A stretch of DNA of 64,000 nt from Neelides folsomi (Eukaryota; Arthropoda; Collembola; Neelipleona; Neelidae): the NCBI GenBank assembly GCA_034687125.1, contig JAQGBZ010000065.1:172512-236511 (forward strand). The letters run 5' to 3'. Below the pieces are notes generated by a model. The model did not search any database. It had not been told where the DNA came from and worked only from the letters and a program-made list of their open reading frames with translations. Each line of letters starts with the position of its first letter. Position 1 is the stretch's first letter. Of the stretch, positions 23,322 to 42,785 are shown one piece after another. The position numbers and the translations under genes are program-made.

Positions 23322-24753
<1,432 letters not shown>

Positions 24754-27700
24754 TGAGGATCAAAACACCTTTTCCCACAGTCTCAAAACAAAGCGGTGAT
24801 ATGGAACCCTTTGGAACACTTTAGATCCATATTTAAAATGTTAGAACAATTGGGTCAAACTCAAAAGGGATTTTTAACACTTTAAATTTTTCAAAATAAA
24901 AATAAAAGTTCAACTTTTGATTCAAATTTTTATTTGCTAATTTATTCAGCTTTGGTCGTTTTTCTAATAAAATACAAAAATGTACTTTCACTCACTTTTA
25001 TCTACTTTTACTGGAGTTTAGTTTTGTTAATATTAATAAGTCCACGCATTTGGTAGATATCAAACCAATTCGGTTTCAGAAGCTATCAGCTTTAGTATTA
25101 ATGGATTTAAGATAATTTTTAAAATTAATTTTATTCGACTGAATTTTGTAATTTTATAAGTAGTTTGAATAAGTTGGGGTGGTTTGCGTAAGAGCAGTGG
25201 CAGCAATGAAGGGGTTGGTCGACATTGTCGGTGTGTGAAGGGAGAATCGGTGACTGAGGGTGTCGTTTGGTTTACCCGACCGTCGGAGACATCCAGGCTT
25301 GTGCAGTGTCGGGGAGGAGGGCTGCCTCCGGTCTCTTATTGGCTTCCCGGTCCTCCGCCCACGGAGATTCACCTTCCCACTCCAGGCATCACACCTCCTA
25401 CAGTATCTCTTAATTACGGCCCCTTTCAATTAAGAACCTCACGGACCTCCTCTTGATTTTTATTTACTGTCCTCTCCTCCGCGCCTCTCTAATGACAATT
25501 AACTTCATTTTTAATATAACTATCATCAGCCCGGACCGCTTTCCACATCCCCCAATTTTATTATGATTACTAAGATTAACCGCATGAGAAAACAATTCAA
25601 ACCTCCCTGAGAGAGCAACACGTAAATGACGGGACCAAAAACACAGGGTTTATTGTATAAAGTTGTTTTATTCCAACAGGATCCCGGATGAATGTAATTA
25701 CATTAAGAGTTCAGACAGAGCGAGATTCGAGCTCCTGGAGAATTTAATTTTTTTATATACAACACGTGAAAATATTTGACTTATTCGTCCAACATAGATT
25801 TGACAGATCCAGACGCTTAAATGAGACACTATGCCTATACTGTAATAGTCTACCTCACTATTACACTCGTACAATACTTAGCAGTTTACAGTATGTACCA
25901 TATAATACCATATTTAATACATTTAAAAGATCAGTTTTGTTCAATATACTTGTAGTTCGAATATTATGTATATGAGTAATATTTAATATAAAGTACTTAA
26001 AAGTACTTATGAATGAAGGAGTAAAGAATGAATTTTATATATATTATAAGTGGTAAAGGATAAGTGCGTGGGTCTCTGAGGGTGCGTGTAGTAATGAGAG
26101 TAAGTGGGGATTTGAGGAGAAATGTGCATTAAATGCGTGTTTCCCGGAGAGTCGGATGTCGAAGGGTGAGTGACGGGTGAGATTATTGGAAGAGGAACGT
26201 GAATTGGGCTGAGTGGGCACGGCATGAGACTGACGGGATGGACGTGGGGATTAAGACTCGGATTATTGCGCTCGTAATTATTCACGCCGTCAGAGTCGGG
26301 AGCCAGCGGGCAGAGAGATGATAATTGTGAGAAGGGGACTCTCCGCCAATTGGATTAAAAAGTAATGAAAAGGGAAGGAAGAGGAAATGAATTCTTTCGG
26401 TCCCGAACCCCACACGAACTCTCTCAACCTCTCACAGGACACTTCGGTCCAATTAAAGGCACAATCACTGAACCGCTCCAATCCCTCCCTGGGACATTTT
26501 TAATCTTCTTCTTAATAAGGACCCGACTCTGGTTAATTGAAACAACTCCCACAATTGAAATACTAACGAAAACAAATTCACAAATTAAACATCATTTAAA
26601 AACCACAAAGTTTTTGTTAATCGTGATTTGAAGAGGAAGAGTAGACTAAACTTTATAATTTTATTTTTTATTTAATTAATAATCTAAATAATTCATAAAT
26701 ATGAACGGAATGGTTTAGAAAACATGTTATATTGACAATTTGTTAAAAATGATTTATTCTCATTTTCCAATAAAAATAAAATGAATGAAAGTGATTTTCG
26801 TTTATGAGCATAAAAGTTGTAAAATTCTGAATAGATTTACGAGATTTATGAATGAAACCCCCCGAAGAACTAGCCGTTAAAAAGGGCCAACTCAAATAGC
26901 CACAAGTTTGTCAAAGAAGGGAAAAGACGGGGAAGAATGGATTATATAAGAAATGTTTTTCTCATTCACCTTTCTTGTCCCCGTTGGATTTCCCTTAATG
27001 CGAGACCCTTATGGAAATTGTCCCATTGTGTGAATGTTATAGGTAAAAATGGAGGTGAAATGGGGAATTTGTCTAAATGGTACTAATACTGGTAATACAT
27101 CGATTTGATCACAAGGAGCTTCGTGTTATGTAAGAAAGCCTTTCAGCCCCGACAAGGGACCGAGTTGTCTGCTGAGGGTGTTGCATTGAGTGAGGTAACT
27201 CTAATGGAAGTCCTCTGAATTTGAATGGGAATCATTCCCGACATGACTTGCTTTCATTCTCGCATTCTAATTGAGGAGATGAAGGTGAATGGGGAAACAG
27301 ATCCCCTCAAAGGGGCTTGGGGAAATGGAGAAGGCGTGTCGGAGTCGGAGACAGATTCCTCTCCAAGGTCCCCCCACCTGGCAGGAATCCGACCAGCCCC
27401 CTTTGCACAAATATCCTCATTACTCACCGAGTCACCAGAAGTATTGCATTCCAAAGTGCCCTCCTCTTTCACCCTCTTCATTCATACAGGACCGATTCAT
27501 TTTTTTCAACACATTCATCTTCCTTATACATGCAGGACATCACACTCTTTGAGAGAGATACGCTCTTTGAGAGAGATACACACTGAATACCTTTTCAACT
27601 CATCTAAATAAAAAAAATGTATGCTTTAACACTCTCAAGAAATTGAATAAAATGAAAAGTAAATTAAAAAAATTGAATAACAAGCAGATTATTCTGGGAT

Positions 27701-30700
27701 TTTAGGATTTTAGGGCCGTAAAATAAATTTTATTTGTATTAAATTAAAAAATATACACATAATAATTATTAGTTGTATTTGTAAAATTTGCGAACTCGTC
27801 GGGTATTAAACAGTGTATGTGTAATGTTTTATTGATGCTAATTTATTTGAAGATTCGAATGGGTAAGGATAAATTTAGTTTATAAGGATTTTTCTGCAAT
27901 AATACAATACTATCAAATATTTCCTGTTTAGAACGTGGAAATGAAAGTGGTCCAATTAAGAGGATTGTAAAGACGGGAAGAAAGGAAGTCAAAGGTTGAA
28001 TAGCTCTCGTTATGGGGTATGGAAAGGTCGTGAATTTCCCAGTTGATTACGCACATAGAAATGAAATAGTTTGAGCGTGAAGCGACGGGTCCATTGAGGG
28101 AAAGGAAAACACATTAAACCCTCCGTCTCAGGTGTAAAAGGAGATGAAAGAAAGCGGGTCCTCCAGGTCTTGAGACTCAAAAAAGGCCCGCCGGTCTGTT
28201 GCCATCTTTTATCCCTCACACTTTCAGGGCTCATTTGGAATTCATAAAAGATCGCGGTGCGAAAGAGTCGAGTCAGGAATCGGGGCCATTGAGGAATTCA
28301 ACTCACATCTTCAGCTCCCATCATTCTCGCCTTTTATTTTGAGCATGACGTGACACGCCTAATTTATCCTTCTTTGTTACTCCTTTGCCATACACCTCCA
28401 TTACGTTAATCGGCTCCTCAGATGTCCCCAAGTTTCAAACATCCAAATTGTCCCATCAATGCAGCTGGTAATTAAATTCCTTTACATCTATAAAATCAGA
28501 TTCTCCCATTTACCAAAAATGTTCATCCATAAGAGTTCAAACAACTACAATAAAAGTTAACAAGTAAATGGTCTACGTAATTATGAAATTCTCTTCTAAA
28601 TAGTCTCATTATTACTTGTGTTAAAAGCCAGATCATTGCATATTGTCATGAATTTCCTTATAAAAAGGGGTTTTAATGGTTACAAGAAAATAAGCTATAA
28701 TAATAGTTATACTCAAGTAACATAATGATAATGGTTATAAGATCATATGGAATAGCAAGATTCGGATTCCAGTGAGAGGAGGACCCACAAAGAGGAATAA
28801 AATATGAGTCTCCGACAAAAACAGGCTTTCGTTGAGAGTTCATAATGGTTGTAGGATCTTGTCGGACACGCCGATTAATTTGGTAAATTATGTGGCGCAA
28901 AAAGATGTTCCGTCCTGCACCCCGAGTCCTCACTCTTGAGTCCTATTTATACCCGTTCCTCCCACTTGGTGGATATGGCGGTAAAGACAACAGCTCTCAC
29001 ACTCCCACATTTTACGATCGCTTCCCGATTCTCCCCCCAAATGCCCTCATACAAATCTCCTAAGTAAAGATGATAGCCCATTAAATTAAAACCAGATTAA
29101 TGAGCGGAACTCTCCGTCTCAAATCTCAACATCTTTTACATAACCACTTATAAATACTTATAGTATTATTTCCCCTTGTATTTTCCTTATTTACTATAAC
29201 ATACTGTTATATGCAGCTACTTATGTTTGAAGGGATAATGAATATTAATACAGATTATTGGCACAAGGATCTCTTAGTTTCCCACGGGCATTTTCCGAGG
29301 CAATTTCAAGTGACTCTCGGATACGAGCGGAGTAAATGAACCGGGACGAGAGGAAAATATGCATGGGATTGGATGTAATAGGGAGAAACACCCCTTTCAC
29401 CACTACCAAGCCCCCAGATGGGCCCGAACAATGAGGGGGATTCTGGCTCAGGATCCGAATCGCCGAAGAATTCGGGGCCAATTGAGCTCCTCACATTTAA
29501 CTCTCAAGTGGTGGATTAATTTGAGAGGCTCGAGGAAAAACATGTGTCAGGGAAGCGGAGCCCATTAGCCATTACATTCGGAATGAGAACCATATGGAGA
29601 ATCATTATTTGATCGTTACCCTTAATTCCCCTATCCTTTCCCACCTATTAAGCTCCACTGTCATCTTGTCCCTGTTTGAGTTCCATCCTTCATCTCGCCC
29701 CTCATTAAACCCAGGCACTCAATTGTCAATCCAACAATCTAATTTTACTTCCTTTCTCAATTTGTTTGCCAACAAGATGCTTCTTCATAATCCAATGTTC
29801 AAACATGTTCAAAATCATCCACCTTGACTTATTTTCTCGCTTTTGAGTACTTTTGTAATTTTTGGTTTTCACCCGCGCGGCTTAAGAAATTTAACTAATG
29901 AGGTTTAAAATAATTTACATTAATAATTTACTATGAATGATTACTTGTCAATTAAGAAAATAATTCATAACATTGAGCATATCATAGTGAAGGAGAACGA
30001 TATATCCAGCTTAGTATTGTTGTATTGTATAGGTAAAGAGGGGTGTCATTAGGGGAAGAGGGGGGTTGACGGAAGCCACAAAGTGATCTCGTTCTCTTCT
30101 AAACTTTGACTTTGGGTTGGGGTAGGTTTCCAAATTACTTCCCCTGTACCTTCACCCTCGTCCTTCCCAATTTGTTTCCTCCTCAAACATTGACTCTCTT
30201 TAATTCCCAATTACCAGACGATTTTTCCCTAATTGTCAGAGGACCAACTGAACCAATTAGCCATCACAAACCAATAATTTTATGTTTACATAACGGACAA
30301 AATATATTTTCATTAAAACCTTATGTTTTTGCAGAATTCTTCTACAATTACATATTTAATCTTCAAAATTTTAGTTATTGTTAAGCATCCGATAATTTTG
30401 ACAACTCATTCAATTAATAATTAACATTATTATATATATAGCTTATATAATGTAAAATAAAACAAAACCTGAAGTCGTACATTTATAACTACTTATAAAT
30501 CTTCAACATGAAATTTATAATTGGAATAGAATATTAAATTTTAAATGGTGGTATACTTAAATTACTTAAGTGATGACTCGAACTACTGGGATTATCCCAT
30601 GGTTGGGAGATCAATTAAAAAAAGCGTTATTGAATAGAGCCGAAGTTGGTAGTCCAGAAGTGATTAATGGGCTGAGGGCGAGATTGACTGGGGCACCTCC

Positions 30701-33700
30701 TCCAACAAGGGTCCCTCACATTGGCTCCCCAAAAGATGTAAAGACGTCCACTTAGTGAGACGAAGAGTGTGACGAATGAGGAAGAAAAAGAAGAACCAAA
30801 CCATAGCCAACAAAATGCTGACCAGAAAGATCCAAATTATGGCCACGGGTTTTTATACGAAGCTGGAGGGTAAGTGGAGGAAATGAATAAGTGATCCTTC
30901 CCCGGTCATTGGCTAGATTGATGATGTGGGTGAGTCGGGTGAGTTGGGGATTCGGGAGTGTGGTCCTGGTGGTCAGCCGCTTCCTTCACCAAAATAAACA
31001 ATATGGGCCAAATGACTCGGAAGTAATTCACAAAATCCGGGAAAGGTATTAAAACCCGCATCGTTTATATCATATTTATTAACAGTACAACTGTCCAACT
31101 ATACTCATGCTACTGATACGTAATAGATACTATTATCTATAAAATATCATTTAGTTGTATGGTATATCTGTATTATATTCTAGTGTGAGTTTTATATTAA
31201 TACATAGTGTTAATAGAGCGAGTGTGTGATGAAGCACCGCCGTTTTGGTCCCCATTTCTCAAATGTTTATTGGCCAGGCAGAGTTGGCTTGGACAAATTG
31301 GGGTTTCTTTCCCTGCTGATGACTCAAGATGACAGTTTCACGGTCGATTAAAGAGACACTCAGGAGATGATAATGATCCTCCCAGGACGAGTCACATTCT
31401 TAATTTATCCCTTCTCACTTGGTCCTTTAAGGCACCGCCGGAATTCGGGCCGATTCATCTTCAATGACCTCGAATGACACTCATGACAGGCGGAAAGGCG
31501 AGAAATTTGGTAGAATCACACTTGCGGAACCTCGTTGCTTCCCATCACCCACCCACTTCAGCTCCTCCATTCATCTCCATCCATTTGATATTTATACCAC
31601 AAACTCAACACTTTTTCACTTCACAAACTCCACAAGAGTTAACAGAGGACAATTCTTTAGAATAAATCTATAAATTGTAGAGTGATTGGACAATCGCTAT
31701 TTTAATTTAAATTAAATTATTTTCCTTTGTTCAAAAGTATTAACAATATTAAATTAAGAATTAACATTAAAGTCAATTGTATGGAGAATGTTTTCACGGT
31801 TAAAAAGATACATACATTATAGTTCTAAGAAAAATGTTGCAAATTTACAACTACCTATTTAACAATAAAGTTATTAATTTAATGATTATTTAATTTTTAT
31901 TTCGACGACTTTGAAAATTTTATACCAAATAATCATTTCATGCAACATTACAAACCAAGGAATATTTTCACTATGAGTCGTTTGCAATTTTATCTGAATA
32001 GAAGTTCCCCCCTTGTCGGTTACAGAACTTTATTGAAGGGATGGGGAGTTGAGTAATCTGATAATAAATGTTTTATATTTATAATTATGTGTAGTGGGCG
32101 TAGAGTCGATAAAAATTAGAAAGGAGAAGCAATGGATTTGAGGAACCCTTCTGACTGCACCAATGGTGATAAGTGATGATTCAATTGCTCAATTACTTTC
32201 TCTCCATTTGACGGGTTGATCGGGTCCGATTTGGCCAAATCCCCGTTTATTGAATAAAGAAGGGCCCATAAATCTCCGCTTTTTATAAAGATCTCCATGA
32301 TAGGGATAGGTTGACTGAATGTGGGGCAGCGTGCAAGTGCGAGATAAAAATCAACATTTCATGTCCTTCCTGGACCTCATCATAATGATGTGGACCACAT
32401 CATGTGGCTAAGGGAGTCTCATGAGGAATTATCCTCATCCAATTTTCCGCCACATGAACCCCTCATACAAATCTTGACATGGAGAATTGTCGGCAAGTCC
32501 TCCTTCTTTATGAATAATCCATGAGAAACGTCGTTTGGGCAAATCGGCCCAGCCCCTCGTCAAATCAAAAAGAAAAAAGAGATCCCATTGACTCTTTTTC
32601 AAAAATGGATAAAAACATCACAAAACTTTCCCGATGCATAAACCCTCAAATTGCCTACCTAACTACCTATATAATTTACACAACAATAAATCAAATAAAA
32701 ACATAGAGGTTCTCATTAATAATCTATCATATTGAAATCAACTCAATTGAATAATATCTGTATTATTATTGATACATTCCTCAAATTGAATATATCTGAT
32801 TTGAAATTGTTTAATATGGCCGCAGAGCAATAAATGCTAATGCTGTATTCTGTGGCTGAATCAAAAAGGCAACAAAGTGGAAGCGAAAAGGTCGGCAGTT
32901 TTAGAACTTTCAAATGCCGTGTTTGTGAAAATGAGAGGGTCCGTGAATCGGAAGAGGATAAATCACGAAAAAGGAAAAGCCGGTGTTTTGATGAAGAATA
33001 TCATTTCAACACGGAAACGAACTCGTTCACGTAATTGTGAACTCACACCATACCGACCATCATCGGGTCACTAGTTTATCCCAAATTGAGCCATTCGGCT
33101 TGTAATGCAATAAACATGCGATTGAATTATTACTATCATTATCCCGCATGCTTTAATTTCCTCTACTAAAAACGTCAATAGGGCTCAAACTTAACGGACT
33201 TTTATAAAAATGAGCGTTAAAAGAAAGTTGGAAGTTGACTTAACCGAATGACTGAATGGGTGTTAATGATTCAAATGATAAAAGTCAATAATTTGCAAAA
33301 ATCTAGTTTAACGATTAAATTCAATTGTTAAAATACCTACTCGCATTACATTTTAACACACCTTGCCTAAGGTGATTGTTATTTACACTCGCAATTATAT
33401 ATGCGTGTTAATTTTGAATATTCAATAAGGCACATAAAAATATCCGTATCCGTATTGTAAATCGAAGTTAACACTTGAGAATTATCGCCTAATTATTTTT
33501 ATTGTCTGTATTTGGAACAAGCGAAAACGCATAAAGATATCTGTATTTTCCGTCGACAATTGTAATTTATAGCATGAATGCTACAGAATATGAATATACA
33601 TAGAGTATTACAATGAATGAAAACATTTCACTGTTTCCTATTTTAGGTTTAATATTTATTGAGTTCATTATACTGGGCTTAATGTCAGTAGTATATTGAA

Positions 33701-34608
33701 TCTTATTGTAGATTCAATATTATGTATTTACTAAATAGTTAGTTGTTGGGTTAATGGAGTGTTTCAAAGTGGGTGGAAGAACGGACGAGCTTTTAGTCGA
33801 TGAGTTAAGTAGGAGGAGAGCTATTAGGCGAATGACAGTTCATGAATAATTTGTCGAGTTTTGATACAATTAATTAATGAAGTAAAGGACGGTCGTAATG
33901 ATCGTTCCCGCCGATCCACTTAGCCAGGGAAGCGGAATCCATAAAGCGGCGAGGCGGCTAATTGAGTTTATATTAATTAAACGAGTGGAGCGGAGAAGGA
34001 CGGGAATTACGGAGACCGGAAATTCGGGGTATAAAAATGGTTCGGGCAAGGGTTTGGCGTACAAGGGATTTCCATTTGTGACGTTCCCATTGTCATTCAA
34101 ATGGGCGTTGGGGGTCGTGAGTGACGGCGACGGCTACGCTCTTTAAAACCCCTTCCCCACTCAAAGTCACAGACAGTTGAGAATCGGGCGGTGAGGGTCA
34201 TATTTAATACAATGTCACCTCGATTATCCCCACTGCCAACACCAAATCTCCCTCAAATCTCCCAACACTCAAGGAAACTTCCTCGTGCGCCACCGAGACG
34301 TTTTGACAGTCGACCCTAATTTTTCCAGCCCTTCACTCATTATTCGCTTCCACTTCACTCAACAGCCCTAGCCTTACGCAAATCTCTCATAAACTCACAA
34401 TGCTTCCCATAATAAATCCCTACCCCCGTCAGAATATCCGAATTAAATGCCCGAATTGCGCATTTCAGACAATTCATTTCAATTTCACGAGATTGAAACC
34501 CTACGAGTCAACAACTGTACAGAAACTGTGCTTAATTTTACAAAACTAATATTGGAGAAACCCTTTGTTATTGAAAATTCATCTAAAAACGACAATTTAA
34601 TTAGAATT
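24754..34608. other. 10 kb upstream region of GBX: alternating GC-richer islands
   Basis: No gene can be supported. GC-richer blocks of roughly 200-500 bp recur at about 25.18-25.50, 26.06-26.52, 27.10-27.56, 27.96-28.45, 28.75-29.07, 29.26-29.73, 30.04-30.25, 30.57-31.05, 31.22-31.60, 32.08-32.48 and 33.77-34.40 kb, separated by very AT-rich DNA. Many contain homeodomain-type ATTA/TAAT words and CATNNATG or GAGTCA-like words. Frames inside are open because of higher GC but show no conserved domain, signal peptide or splice structure. I read this as an enhancer landscape, from composition only. Confidence 0.5.
27546..27580. repeat. Two-copy tandem repeat of a 17-mer
   Basis: CTCTTTGAGAGAGATAC occurs twice, directly adjoining apart from one base. 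Each unit contains CTCT...AGAG and could fold on itself. Confidence 0.7.
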
Positions 34609-35507
34609 TTAAAACATGTCATTGATATCAAAATTTTCAAATTTTTTGATACCGTTCCACACATTTGCCTGAATGTCTTCAAAATATTCCCCAATGGCTT
34701 CAAACTCCTTTTCCTTTCGTTGGTAAAAGACGGGAGCAAATACAATGAGAGTGATGATAATGGAAAGCGGGGTGAGAAGAGCTGGGATGAAAACTGGGGC
34801 ACATAGGAGGAACAGGAGGCAAATCGTGACCCAACCGATTCCCTTAAGACCTAAAAGTTCAGCTATTTCTTTTGCCTTCAATAATGTTTGATCTTTGATT
34901 GGGATGGCTCCGATGGCTGCGTCTCCGCCTTCTGATGGTTTTCCTCCTTCGTTGTTTTCTTTTTTGCCCTCTTTATTCTTTTCTTTATTGGCTTCCTTGT
35001 GGGAATGATCTGCATTTTCTTTCCCACTTTCCTTCTCCTCTTTTTCTTCTGACTTTTTATCTTCTTTCATATTTCCATTTTCCTCTTTTGATCCAGATTC
35101 AACATTTTGAATTTGCTCCTTATTTGATTCTGTTTCTGTTATATGCTTTTGTTTTTCTATAATATTAGATAATTATTTAATTAGATTTTGCCAAATGACT
35201 TCTTGATATTTAATTTGGCAATGTTTTCTTTAATGATACAAATGATACCTGTTGGAGAATCGTGTGGATTTTGATCAGAGTTTTGCATATAAGGATATAA
35301 TTGTTGAAAATGTTCATAATTCTCTGGGGTATCTTTCCTTTGATTTGACAAACGTTGATTTATCCAATTTTTATAGACAAAATTGGTTGAACCTCGTCCA
35401 TTAAAATTAACTACTGGATGCCATTCACTTTGAACACAATTCACCTCTTGGAGATGCAAATAAACATTAAGAAAAAGTAACAAATGAACAATTTTTGTTG
35501 AAACCAT
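34609..35507 (-). CDS. Signal-peptide protein with C-terminal membrane region, unknown
   Basis: Two exons on the minus strand: 35507-35249 and 35156-34609, phase 1 join; 268 residues. Residues 1-24 are a signal peptide (start MVSTKIVHLLLFLNVYLHLQ). A polar stretch rich in Asn, Gln and Pro follows, then a long Lys/Glu/Gly-rich low-complexity region (KKSEEKEEKESGKEN). Near the C-terminus, after LLKAKEIAELLGLKGIGW, about 40 hydrophobic residues (about 195-235) form one or two membrane segments. The last 30 residues are acidic. I recognise no named family. The order (signal peptide, polar linker, hydrophobic end) is shared with the next gene at 36677-38236 on the same strand, so the two may be diverged neighbours of one arthropod family. 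Confidence 0.75.
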
Positions 35508-36676
35508 TTTTGTATATTATTAACTGACTTTTAGTCTAAAACATTTTTTGGGACTTGTAGTGAAATTGTGGATTTCAGACCGATGTTACAACTGACAATG
35601 GATGAGACATTTGTGAGTTGATGGTATTCTTAAGTCATTGGTTTATTTCTCACATAGAGGGGTTAATTTTGTTAAGTCGTATGTCGACTTATTAAACTTT
35701 ACAAACCCTAAGTTGGTGCTTATTAAGTGTACAAATTACAGTACTATTATGTAATTATAGTGGTTTTATTAGTCATTATACTTATGTGAGGTACTGATAC
35801 TTGCATTATGTATTTAGAACAACGATTCATAAATATGTAATCTTATGAAATGAAAATGTACATGAAACAAATATATTCTGCAACACGAAAAAGAAATTAC
35901 ATGAAAAATAATATGAATTTAATCATTTTTAAATAAAATAACAATAAAATCAATTTACAATAAGCACATGTGGTCAAAAATCTAAATAAATATATAATAC
36001 TTACATTTAGATTTGCATTTAAATTATTTAATAATAAATAAATACTTATTGTTCAAGCTAACTACTAATTGCATTAGTTAAAAAGATATAAAATAGTTCA
36101 ACATAGAAGTAACGGTTTAGTAAAAAGTTGTAAGTCAGTAGCATTCGATAATTAAAATAAAAGTCTTCATTTTTGAGCCGAAATCAATTGAAAATATTTT
36201 TTAGTAGGTTAAAGAAATTTGTTAATGAAAGTTTATATCAAGAGTTAAGAGGGTCGAAAGTCATAAAAAGTTCATAATGGCAAAACGTGATTGTCAAAAT
36301 CTCCCTGATTGAGTAGTTGAGGTAGCGTCGTATATTTATAAATTAATGTCATGTGTCAATATTAATTTGAATTTAAAGTTAGCTTGGGATGCGCGTCGTT
36401 CTTCGTCATCGTGAAGGCAGTGAGCAGTCAAAGTCAAGTTTCTTCATCTTCAAAGTTCAAGTTTGTCAACGAAAAGTCAAGGAATTTTGTTTGATTTCCA
36501 ATTCTCATTGTTAATTGATCGTAACGGTAATTGTCGTGTACTTTTTTTCCATTTATAAGCGTGTAGAATTGTAATGTGCGTAAAGTTGGTATTTGAGTCA
36601 TTTACCAAATAATTACATCAGTAAATAGTGTGAAATTATAAAAGTTTGCGTTTAACAAATAAATAAATTAGAACTT
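35508..36676. other. AT-rich spacer
   Basis: About 1.2 kb between two same-strand genes. It is AT-rich with no coding potential, and the right end is the 3' flank of the 36.7-38.2 kb gene. A moderately GC-richer patch at 36.36-36.50 kb may be regulatory. Confidence 0.45.
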
Positions 36677-38236
36677 CTATTCAACTTTTTCATCCTTCCT
36701 TTCCTTTCTGGATTTCTTTCTTCTTTTGGAATCGTCGTTTCTCCAAAACATCATTCTGCTCAACATTGAAGTTACTGGCATAGTCGGAGTGCAGGAAAAT
36801 TCCACACAGTTTGACCCATGTTTCATGGCATTGACCGCACTTGAAGTTCTTCGGAATATTGTGAACCTCGAAGATTCCATCATGCTATAATTAATATAAA
36901 ATCGATATTAATTAATTAAATTTCTTCATATTAATAATATTATTTATCATTTTTTCTTTTTATTAATGGAGTTTCCTCAAAACTAGTGCCATAAACATTA
37001 TACGTGTGTAATTAATTATTAATAGTTAATTATGTGTCAAAATAATTTTTTATCTTACTCCAAATAATATTCTTCATTGTACATGCCCATGCCCATTCGT
37101 CCATAAACTTCGCAGACGACTCTTTCAAAGCATTTGTTATCATTCCCTTCAAATTGCCTTGCAACTTCCACCGTTCCTTGCCAAATCTTCTTCTTCAAAA
37201 TGTCAAATCCTTGGAATTTTGGAAATCCTCCCATCTTTCTCACAGTAAAGACCATTACAGGGAAGTATAGGAGCCCCAACAGACTCCATCCAAGAGCTCC
37301 AAGTCCCATCCCGACCCTGGCTGTCATACTCATTGATCGGAAATTGCTCCAAATGTTGGAAAGCCCGAGATTTCCCAAAATCGAATCATCGTCCTCAGTT
37401 AACTCATTCCCACTTCCAACGTCAAAAAGAGCGGAAGAATCAGAAGGACCAGAAGGTGTGAGAAGACCGGTGAAATTTTCTCCTCCGTCAAGAGGCTCTT
37501 CAGTACCGGAGCTGAAGAGAGCTCTGATCCTTGCAAAAATTCCAGGATTTGATTCTTGTTCTTCTCCGTCTCTACTAATCCCGAAAACTCTCCTCATGGT
37601 GTGTTTGATGATTGATCCAATTGCATCTGTCATGCTATCATCACTTCCTTTGACTAAAATTAATAAAATGAAGAAATTTAACTAATTTTATTTTAATATT
37701 GATATTGATATCAAGGGTGCGATTGTTTTATTGTTTAATCTTTTAAAAATTCTTTACATTTAAATTAATAAAATCAGATAAAAATTGTTAAATAACTGAA
37801 ATTGTTAAATACTTGTTTTATTTCCATTTGCGTTTTGATTCTCGTAAGAATCTGAATTGATATACGGGTAAGGATAGTGTTGATATTGGTAGTAAAACGG
37901 GGCTTGTGCATTTCCTGCATTTTGCTCAAAATTATCAGGTTTCACTGTATAGGAGTACACGGATGGCTGGGACGGGTTAAATTGTGCTAAGTAATTGGCC
38001 CCGTTATCTTGATTTATATAGTATTGGTAATAATTGTTGTTGTTCAAATCTTCTTGTGAGCCAGGAGTGGAAGCCGTCTCCAATTTCCTTCTAATATTCC
38101 CACTCTTAACTTTTCTCGATGGCTTGACCGTTGTTATATCTTTAGGGGCTTCAGTTGCTTCGTCGTTTATATTCGTTCCAAGCACAGTTCCAAGAAGGAT
38201 CGCAAGGAACAACAAACACAGCAGTTTAGACCTCAT
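36677..38236 (-). CDS. Secreted/membrane protein of unknown function, Cys-containing C-terminus
   Basis: Three exons on the minus strand: 38236-37813, 37653-37059 and 36884-36677; 408 residues, phases agree. The signal peptide is at residues 1-20 (MRSKLLCLLFLAILLGTVLG). A Tyr/Asn/Gln-rich region follows (NNNNYYQYYINQ, YYQYQHYPYPY), then an acidic Ser/Gly region. A hydrophobic segment, MGLGALGWSLLGLLYFPVMV, lies at about residue 260. A conserved-looking Cys block comes next (CFERVVCEVYGRMG, then HGSNCVEFSC), ending in a Lys/Arg-rich tail. The paired-Cys pattern CFERxxCE recalls uncharacterised insect secreted proteins, but I cannot name the family. No catalytic motif is seen. It neighbours a protein of similar layout. 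Confidence 0.8.
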
Positions 38237-39046
38237 TTTTAAAAATTTAATGAAGGTCGGGAGCCAAATTCGTGAGCTTGGTCTTTCCTGCTTCCTGAGA
38301 AGTGAACTGAGGAATATTAATAATCAAACTCCAACTTTTAAAAGTTGTGAGTGGGCTAATGGTGATGAATGTAATTGACCTGGGGAGGTTTCCCTTGGGT
38401 TGGGCTCCCGGAAAAGGTAAATAGTCACTCAATTCAATTCCTCGATTTCTATCGCTTCATGAAGTTCAAAACGGAGAGGTGCTAAAAAGAAAAACGTCCT
38501 CAATGACGGCTCCCAAACCCTCAATAGGACTTGACACTCATGATATAAGTAACACGGACAGAATCCATGTCAGATGAATTATTTCTCAAATAAAACTCGC
38601 TAATTAATCACATATGAAACTAGAGAATCCCCATGTCCGATTAGGGTAGAGGTTGAGAAAATCAAATTAACACATTCTTCCATTCTATTGACCTAGACCC
38701 ATTCAAGTCACCACGAGTCTATTTATATTAGCAAAGCATACACAAAAATGTGGGGTTGTTAAATGCCTTCTTCAGACGAACTTTTGAAATAGCAAATCTT
38801 GGCAAAAAAGAATGTATGGCTTCTTATTGGAGGTATGCAAGTGGAAAATTGATAGTGTAATTATTTTAGATTGAGGAAAATAAAATTCAAGAGTCAAATT
38901 AAAATCTCTTGAAATCTTGATGAAAGAAACTGTAATTAATAAATTCATTGAAAAATACTTGTAAAAGTTTATTATGTAAAGTTACTTGTAAAGAGCCTCA
39001 AAAATAATTTGAGTGTTAATTTTTTATTATAAAATATAAATTTAGT
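38237..39046. other. Spacer between secreted-protein gene and CUL1
   Basis: About 800 bp: promoter region of the minus-strand gene at left (GC-richer to about 38.7 kb) and CUL1 3' flank at right. No further gene seen. Confidence 0.45.

Positions 39047-42785
<3,739 letters not shown>

Noticed and set aside
25154..25456. Open frames on both strands
   Set aside because: Both strands open at once in a GC-richer island, with no recognisable protein features; treated as regulatory DNA.
25700..25745. GATTCGAGCTCC resembling a tRNA B box
   Set aside because: No A box at the right distance and no cloverleaf could be drawn.
27225..27611. 128-codon plus-strand frame, with other frames open in parallel
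   Set aside because: Three frames are open together in an island and none shows conserved motifs.
33870..34146. Open frames on both strands near 34 kb
   Set aside because: Same island pattern as elsewhere around GBX; no protein evidence.
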